Shown here piece by piece: positions 57,331 through 64,000 of a stretch of 64,000 bases of DNA; positions within the stretch are counted from its first letter, which is position 1; every line of letters begins with the position of its first letter. The stretch covers positions 126,769,001 through 126,833,000 of the forward strand of contig CM032233.1 in the NCBI GenBank assembly GCA_019009955.1. The letters are read 5' to 3'. The notes under the pieces were generated by a model. It ran no database searches, was not told the DNA's origin, and saw only the letters and a list, made by a program, of their open reading frames with translations. Made by a program: the position numbers and the translations under genes. This stretch comes from Riptortus pedestris. Its lineage: Eukaryota; Arthropoda; Insecta; Hemiptera; Alydidae.

Positions 57331-57877
57331 TGTTATTCTTTTTGGAGTTTTGGTCAATGTTGGTGAAAAAATCTTAGTTTATGCCGATATTTCGGTATAA
57401 ACTAAGATTTTTTATTGATATAGCAATAATTGTAATAACACATAATAAATTAAAAAAAATAATAATAATTATATTATAGTATATATAATATACAATAATT
57501 AAAATATATTTATTGTTATAATATAATAACAAAAATTATAACATAGTTCAACAAACAAAGACAATATACTATAGATATACAAAACATAAGGCTGCAACCC
57601 TGCTGTGTAGACAAAACAAGGGAGGTTACTATAACCCTAGTCCTAAGTGCAATAATCATGTGTAATAGTTTTTAGGTATCTTTAATCTTGGTAAGTAATA
57701 ACAGAAAAAACACCCTTTTACAATAATGTGTAATAACAATGTGCAATATTATCAAGTAGTACCTGTAATTTTACAGCCCAGAAGAAGGGAAAATAAAGAT
57801 TCTCGAAATATCGGCATAAACTATGATTTTTTCACCAACATGACCAAAACTCCAAAAATAATAACAACACCATATAT
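57327..57877. mobile_element. MITE-B, complete copy, ~550 bp
   Basis: Inverted ends of about 68 bases: GGTGTTATTCTTTTTGGAGT on the left, and its near complement CTCCAAAAATAATAACACC on the right. Right after the left end there is a perfect-looking small hairpin: AAATCTTAGTTTATGCCGAT pairs with the following CGGTATAAACTAAGATTT. No coding frame. Confidence 0.72.
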
Positions 57878-57927
57878 AAATATAACCTGGTCGAAAACGT
57901 CAACACAATTTTATATATATATATATA

Positions 57928-58955
57928 CTAGCTCAGATACCCGGCTTCGCCCGGGAATTGATTTGAGGCTGAATGGTGATGGTATTTTTCTGGCAGGGCT
58001 TTACTTTGCACAATATTTTGACATTTACCCGTACCAGTGTTTAGGGGTTATACCCATTGTTTGCATCTGTTAATAATAAAATTAATTTTTTGTGTAAGTC
58101 TTCACTGTCCTCCAAATTGTGATATTTCCCGCCTCCTGTGCATTATGCATAGATTTCAGCTATTAAGGACAAAATATTAACATTGATTTGAATTAATTTT
58201 TCCAGCTGACGTACCTGATAGTTCAATTAGGAATGAATTGTTGAGCATATCAATATTTCTACGCAAATTACTTGCTCCACACATTGTTCCTGGAGAAATG
58301 TATAAAAAAAAAAGTTAATTTAAATAACAAAGTAAACAACTTTTGTTATGTTCATATTTGCAGAAAAACGAATAGAAAACAAAATACCGCTATTTTAAAT
58401 TCAGGCCTCCCTTACAACCCCCACTCCTGCCCGTCCCTAGAAATGTTGGTATGGCTTATTATAATGAAAGCGTTAGTGCTAATACACATACCGAGTTTTA
58501 TTTATTTCGGTTGGGTCTTTTGTCCCAAATAAAATTGTTCACTTCCGCTATTGGTTTTAGCGTATATCTTGTTTATAATTCAGTATACGAAAAAAGTGTA
58601 TATAACAAATGTTACTCTAAATAACAAAATAAACAATTTTTGTTATGTACATATTTGCCGAAAAACCAATATGAAACGAAATATCGCTATTTTTAATTTC
58701 AGGCTTCCCTTATAACCTCCACTCCTGTTCGTCTCAGAGGATATTAATATAGCCTAAAGTCTAAGTTGGGTTAGTAGAAATATACATACCAAGTTTCATA
58801 AAATTTGGTTCAGCCGTTTAAACGTGAAAAGGTTACAAACAAACACACACGAAAGAAACAAAATGCAGTTATGGTGTCTATGACATGTGGAACGAAAAGT
58901 TATTGTGAAAATTCGCGAAAAAAATCAATGTACAGACAGAGGTTAGAATTTTATA
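57928..58955 (-). mobile_element. Helitron-like element H7
   Basis: The 3' end on the minus strand is CCCGGGCGAAGCCGGG, TATCTGAG, CTAG. The 5' side is ACAGACAGAGGTTAGAATTT in plus orientation, running into TA repeats. Internal units are as in H8, with which it shares a long high-identity body. Confidence 0.72.
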
Positions 58956-59005
58956 TATATATATATATATATATACTTATATATATATGTATATATATAT
59001 ATATA
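58951..59005. repeat. Interrupted (TA)n between H7 and H8
   Basis: TA repeat with two short interruptions joining the 5' end of H7 to the 3' end of H8 (head-to-tail pair on the minus strand). Confidence 0.9.
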
Positions 59006-60039
59006 CTACCTCAGATACCCGGCTTCGCTCGGGAATTGATTTGAGGCTGAATGGTGATGGTATTTTTTTGGCAAAGCTTTACTTTGCACAATATTTGACA
59101 TTTACCCGTACCAGTGTTTAGGGGTTATACCCATTGTTGGCATCTGTTAATAATAAAATTAATTTTTTGTGTAAGTCTTCACTGTCCTCCAAATTGTGAT
59201 ATTTCCCGCCTCCTGTGCATTATGCATAGCTTTCAGCTATTAAGGACGAAATATTAACATTGATTTGAATTAATTTTTCCAGCTGACATACCTGATAGTT
59301 CAAATAGGAATGAATTTTTGAGCATATCAATATTTCTACGCAAATTACTTGCTCCACACATTGTTCCTGGAGAAATGTATAAAAAAAAAAAAAGTTAATT
59401 TAAATAACAAAGTAAACAACTTTTGTTATGTTCATATTTGCAGAAAAACGAATAGAAAACAAAATACCGCTATTTTAAATTCAGGCCTCCCTTACAACCC
59501 CCACTCCTGCCCGTCCCTAGAAATGTTGGTATGGCTTGTTATATTGAAAGCGTTAGTTCTAATACACATACCAAGTTTTATTTATTTCGGTTGGGTCTTT
59601 AGTGCCAAATAAAATTGTTCACTTCCGCTTTAGGTTTTCTCGTTTATTATTTGGTATACGAAAAAAGTGTATATAACAAAAGTAACTCTAAATAACAAAA
59701 TAAACAACCTTTGTTATCTGCGTAATGGCCGAAAATGCAATAGGAAACGAAATATCGCTATTTTTAATTTCAGCCCTCCCTTATAACCCCCACTCCTATT
59801 CGTCTCTAAGAATATCAACATAGCCTAAAGTCTAAGTTGGGTTAGTAGTAATATATACCAAGTTTCATAAAATTCGGTTCAGCCGTTTATGCGTGAAAGG
59901 GTAACAAACAAACAAACAAGCAAATAAACAAACAAACACACAAGAAAGAAACAAAATGCAGTTATGGTGTCTATGACGTGTGAAACGAAAAGTTATCGTG
60001 AAATTTCGAGAAAAAAAACATTGTACAGACAGAGGTTAC

Positions 60040-60046
<7 letters not shown>
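59006..60046 (-). mobile_element. Helitron-like element H8
   Basis: The 3' end on the minus strand is CCCGAGCGAAGCCGGG, TATCTGAG, GTAG (terminal C changed). The 5' side ACAGACAGAGGTTACAATTT runs into a (TA)n array (60044-60106) that is also the array of the neighbouring R1 fragment. Confidence 0.72.

Positions 60047-60106
<60 letters not shown>
60044..60106. repeat. (TA)n array joining H8 and R1
   Basis: 63 bases of TA repeat; left neighbour is the Helitron 5' end, right neighbour is the R1 block TTTTGAACGGACCTCATTTT. Confidence 0.95.
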
Positions 60107-60109
<3 letters not shown>

Positions 60110-60240
60110 TTTTGAACGGACCTCATTTTCGTCATCTCCTGGGTAGGATCGATGAATATTTGAAGAAAAATTTTGAAAATCGCGTCATGAGTACACCCTC
60201 AATAGCTGATTTCCCTTAAGGGAAATCTGCTAAAAATGTT
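60107..60240 (-). repeat. R1 repeat, left-end fragment (g)
   Basis: TTTTGAACGGACCTCATTTT, CGTCATCTCCTGGGTAGGAT, TTTCCCTTAAGGGAAATCTG and CTAAAA. It is the half of R1 on the left-end side of its internal TA array. Confidence 0.75.
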
Positions 60241-60792
60241 ATAATATATATTTTTAATGAATCATACAAGACTATCCAAGACCTTGAGAGCTTTATGGTT
60301 TGTATGTTTAAAAAGTATCAAAAAAGATTTTGAAGCAAGAAATGTAGACTCATGATGTCATTTATTGCCTCTAGGTAAAAGAGGTGTTTAAAACAGATCA
60401 GTCTTAGTTAATAATATCTTCCAGAATAAAACAGATGATTTTAACAAATTTAAGAAACTTGGCTAATACTAATTATTATCAGCAAGAAGCAAGAGGAAAA
60501 CATATTATTTTACTTATCCTGAAACTATTTGGACGTAAATGGTACATGATAAATAAGTAATTGCTTGACAAATCATTTCACTTAATGACATTTTAATGGG
60601 AGAAGCTGCTTTCGAAATCCTCTAAAGTAATGACTAAGAAGCTGATGGCAGAAAAGAATACTCAGAACCAGATAGAATAAAACCAGTTGTTATTACAATA
60701 TCCATAAAATCAACTGAAAGAAAATGTAATTAGAGAATAAATTTAGAAAGCGAGCAGAAACAGTCATCAGCCACCAGAAATTCCATAAATAA
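60241..60792. other. No recognisable feature
   Basis: AT-rich DNA, nothing assigned. Confidence 0.5.
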
Positions 60793-61130
60793 ATCTGTCC
60801 TGCTGGGGCTGCATAAACTAAAAAGATTTCCCATACCCTGAAATGACACAGTGGTAATCATATCTCACTATTCATTATCTATTTTGATATAGTGAGAACT
60901 CTATGTAAATAGGAATTGAAAGTTAAACTGGACACGGTATAGTTAATACCTGGGATACTTAAAGTGAAAATTGTTGAGTAGAATTGGGCTTTTACTAACT
61001 AATAAAAAATACAAATTACATGCTTAATGTGGAAAGTACTAAATATATAGAGGAATCTTATAGAACATTAAATTTGCAACAAGACAGGTTACATAACATT
61101 TTTTGATCCAACTTATAGCAGTGATATTGC
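60793..61130 (-). repeat. R1 repeat, degenerate right half
   Basis: GGGGCTGCATAAACTAAAAA with AGATTTCCCAT, and TTTTTGATCCAACTTATAGC near 61099, match the right end and middle of R1. Confidence 0.5.
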
Positions 61131-61277
61131 TCTTCTTTTTTTCTTCTTTCTTAAAATAAATATGCAAAAATGATGTATAGAATTTAAAAAATGTGGTTGG
61201 AAAACAACTGAGAACTTCAATTGCAACAGGAAATAAATAGATTATGTGAAACCTTACTTGTATTTAGGTGTTCCTTT

Positions 61278-61503
61278 TTACTTTTCGGGATTATTCTCAA
61301 ATACTGCTGGGGTGCAGTAAAGGAAGTTCACTGTTCCTTTGCTAAACAAATCTCCACCAGCTCCTGATGCCAGTTTTGGGTTGCTAGAAATACATTGGAT
61401 TATGAAAAATAGTTATTTATTCTATAAATCAACATATTTACGTTATAATTTATTATTTCTTCTACTCACCAGTTCAATGAAAAAACGAGGAGCACTTTAT
61501 TTC
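61278..61503 (-). other. Candidate last two exons of an unidentified gene
   Basis: Minus strand. 61470-61503 (34 bases, donor GTGAGT) and 61278-61383 (acceptor ATGTATTTCTAG) join in phase. They read NKVLLVFSLNC, NPKLASGAGGDLFSKGTVN, FLYCTPAVFENNPEK and a TAA. The second exon looks protein-like; the first is very short. The TAA lies next to a TTAGGTG-like sequence, so a mobile-element end is an alternative. Not recognised. Confidence 0.25.
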
Positions 61504-61716
61504 CTATTAACCTCAAACTTAAAATGACCACTGAAATTACTTATTGTTATTTTTGGGACTACACAACGCGTTATAGAAAGGTTATGTTTTCTTTATCACA
61601 ACAGTCTAAAAGGTTTTACACCATGTCCACTAGGTAGCAGGACTTGCTTCAGCCTAACAAAAGTTGTGAATACACAGTGGTCTCCTTATATGAGTGAATA
61701 TACTCATAATAACTTT

Positions 61717-61718
<2 letters not shown>

Positions 61719-61760
<42 letters not shown>
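61719..61760. repeat. (TA)n array
   Basis: 42 bases of TA repeat in otherwise unassigned DNA. Confidence 0.95.
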
Positions 61761-61765
<5 letters not shown>

Positions 61766-62039
61766 CATTGAGTTTGGCTTTGAAGATGCCGACTTAACCA
61801 TTATTTACTGAGCAATTGTTTTTAAGAAAACAATGATGCCTTTATTGTATTTAAGGGTCTTTTGAATGCTCTCAATAACAACATTTATTGATTAATTATA
61901 GCTTTTTAATTCATTCTACTCGTACTAAATAGCTATTTGTTTTTAATACATCTTAATCATAGTTTATTATGATCCTTCCAGCGTTTTTACTTTTTTGTTC
62001 AAAGTAAAAGAACTATTGTAATGCAAAAAATTTGGTTTT

Positions 62040-62600
62040 AAAATTTCGGGAGGAGGGGGGTTAGAGGAGGAGAAATAATTAAATATCGAAATATCAAATG
62101 CTCTTCGATCCTACCTGGGAGTAATGAAAATAAAGATTTGTGCATTTTATGGCTAAAGGATGCCTCTTATCGAAAAATTCACCAATGTAAACTCATTTTA
62201 GAATTTGATTTTCTAGAAGAATCCATCGTGAATAGTATGGTATTCCATTGGAAATTCCAAAGTTATGGTTGCTGGAGAAGGTTACGAAGTTGAATATGAT
62301 CAGAAAAGATTCTTCAAAGGTCACAATTATGGCACACTAAGTTTCAGCCTTTTATTGATACAATTGGTGATTTTAAGGGGGGTGGCACGACAACTTGGGA
62401 AGTCCTGTATACATATATACATTTCCGTTATCACTCTAATGGTCACAATTTTTGTTTGATCATTTCCAAACTCGATATATGAATGTTTCATGTAAAACTT
62501 AAGATCAAGTTATTAGCACCTGAAATCAAGCTGTGGGAAGGGGGGGGGGTGTATTGAGGGGGGAAATATAGAGAATTTTAAATATCTCTGTTATAATGCT
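62040..62600 (+). repeat. R1 repeat fragments (h) interrupted by an F1 arm
   Basis: Before 62140: TCTTCGATCCTACCTGGGAG and a taatgaaaataaag block of the R1 left part. After 62410: CACTCTAATGGTCACAATTT, AAGATCAAGTTATTAGCACC and TTTAAATATCTCTGTTATAA. Between them is a piece of F1. Confidence 0.55.
62145..62407 (+). repeat. F1 foldback, single-arm fragment
   Basis: CATTTTAGAATTTGATTTTC, GGTATTCCATTGGAAATTCC and GGGGGGTGGCACGACAACTT match the right arm of F1. It ends TCCTGTA like F1. Confidence 0.65.
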
Positions 62601-63309
62601 GTTACTATAATATATTATGTGATACCACTGAACATCATTTGTCTCTAGAACAGGGAATCTCCTCCCTTCCATTGTTTATTTCTTTGTGCTGTATAACTAG
62701 GCTATTAACTTGTTTTAAGTAAAATTATAGGTTCATACTCTATATTATTAAGTCAAATATAGACAGATAATTGTATCCAGATTTCGAATCCCAACAATCT
62801 TCTTAGAATGCAGTTAACATTTTGTGTCCTATGTTAAACCTTAATGGAGTTAACTCTCTACCTAATTTATAGCTTTGTTTTGACTGATAGCATCAAGTAG
62901 AGCTATACTGGCAATATAACACTTTAAAACTGGTTTATTTCCTTCATAAATGATGTCACTGGAATTCCATGAAAATGACTGTTGTTTATTTAAAATCGTT
63001 AACATTTTTAACTCACAAATATAAGTATATTAATAATAATAAACATAAATATTTTCCTGCTTTATAATTGTCTGGTTTTATTATTATTATTTTTTGATTA
63101 GTTTTGTAGTCAAAATAAGTAATTAAAAATATTTTTAAAAGCCAGCATACACCCAATCAGGCTTAGTTGTGGTCTTCTAGTCATCTCATTCTTCTACTAT
63201 TTTCCATGAATTTGTACAATATTTCTTTTCCATAAATCAGCTTACATGTCATTAATAATATTTGTTTTAATTGTTGTACATAATCTTATTTTACAATATT
63301 GAGACACTC
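62601..63309. other. No recognisable feature
   Basis: AT-rich DNA, nothing assigned. Confidence 0.5.
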
Positions 63310-63790
63310 TGATAAAAATAAAAAAAATCTGATGTGGACACATATCTTCCTTGTACTCCTATTAAATTATATAACAAATTGTGAATGTTTTTTTTTTTTT
63401 CACCTTAAGTATTTTTTCACTTTACAGTGATATACAATCTCCATTCCAATGCATTACATAAAAAAAAAAAAAATATTTTAGAACACAATCTATGGATGTT
63501 TTTATGATTAACAAAAAATGTGCTATACAAATCTCATGTATCTCTAATATTAATGTCCAATTTTTTATGTTTTCTTTCCTATACCCCCGCCCTCTATTTC
63601 CCCTTAGTTGATTCTTACTAAAAGGAGGAATACACAGCTACATATTACAAATGCCCTACAAATGAAATTTCAGCATTCTAAGGCTAGTCATTTTTGAGTC
63701 GTGTGAGCTACATTTGTTCAGACTTCACACTGAAACTAGTTGAAATAGATTCTGGGAGGATCAAGGCAGATAATTTCATTGAAATCTGAA
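63310..63790 (+). repeat. R2 dispersed repeat, longest copy
   Basis: Starts AAATCTGATGTGGACACATA and CTTCCTTGTACTCCTATT. It contains CAATCTCCATTCCAATGCAT, ATGAAATTTCAGCATTCTAA, AAACTAGTTGAAATAGATTC and CAAGGCAGATAATTTCATTG. Order and content match 25510-25920. No coding frame. Confidence 0.6.
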
Positions 63791-64000
63791 ATATTTTCCT
63801 ATTACAATGTTTTCTTTTCTTTGCTTCGTGCCAGTAGTGGGACTAAGTTGTTTGAAACTCATTAAACTTGACAAAAGTCACATTTGTAGAGGCCAAACAA
63901 TTAAGATATTAAAAAATAAATAAATATGTGTTTTACTATATAACTTAGCATTTCAGTATATATCTGAACTATGCTAAACACTTACATTGTTTCTGGGATG

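Noticed and set aside
57005..57400. Open frames across the TA array, reading as long IYIYIY runs
   Set aside because: TA dinucleotide repeats are open in all phases; the same applies to similar frames at 17.4, 31.7, 36.8, 42.6, 47.3, 53.4, 59.0 and 60.0 kb.
41310..60106. CRISPR-like or satellite array because of repeated blocks separated by similar lengths
   Set aside because: The repeated blocks are whole ~1-kb elements with defined ends in both orientations and TA junctions, in intron-containing eukaryotic DNA; no short repeat/spacer pattern exists.

Overview
The window is AT-rich, repeat-dense, intron-containing animal DNA. No prokaryotic gene organisation is visible. Long (TA)n arrays, Tc1/mariner, pogo/Tigger, piggyBac-type, hAT and Helitron-like DNA elements, RTE- and R1-like LINEs and tRNA-derived SINEs make up most of what can be recognised. 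This mix fits an arthropod; a crustacean such as a copepod is possible, but no feature here fixes the species.

Host genes are few. The secure one is a Golgi SNARE of the GOSR1/GS28 type on the minus strand (9172-17947). Five exons join in consistent phase and end in the C-terminal membrane anchor; the first short exon was not found. A second intact reading frame on the minus strand (50226-51098) encodes an unrecognised protein with about 50-residue internal repeats and a basic region followed by a coiled coil. Two small exons at 34432-34480 and 36679-36805 (minus) have canonical splice sites and compatible phase, so part of another gene crosses this area. Weaker exon candidates lie near 39.0, 45.7 and 61.4 kb.

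Layout. 0-2.1 kb: a broken transposon-like ORF, then a polypurine tract and LTR. 2.9-4.2 kb: a mariner-type element nested in a piggyBac-type MITE with TTAA duplications. 5.1-6.1 kb: a full-length copy of an unclassified ~970-bp repeat, called R1 here. 6.4-7.5 kb: a 1.1-kb foldback. 7.6-9.0 kb: an RTE fragment between 43-bp direct repeats. 9.2-18 kb: GOSR1, its introns carrying a LINE, two MITEs and R1/R2 pieces. 18-22.8 kb: mostly featureless, with SINEs. 22.8-25.3 kb: a hAT cluster and a Ty3/gypsy integrase piece. 25.5-32.1 kb: R1, R2 and SINE copies. 32.2-34.4 kb: a dead Tigger. 35.6-38.7 kb: mariner remnants and a near-perfect palindrome. 41.3-44.8, 52.7-55.3 and 57.9-60.1 kb: eight copies of a non-autonomous Helitron-like family, most beginning or ending in (TA)n arrays. 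56-64 kb: further R1, R2 and MITE copies.

The most interesting organisation is that long (TA)n arrays act as joints. Helitron ends, the internal array of R1, MITE ends and the RTE fragment meet in the same arrays, giving head-to-head, head-to-tail and chimeric arrangements. The letters R1, R2, F1, MITE-A, MITE-B and H1-H8 are labels used only in this annotation. Boundaries of repeats are by-eye comparisons between copies inside this window.
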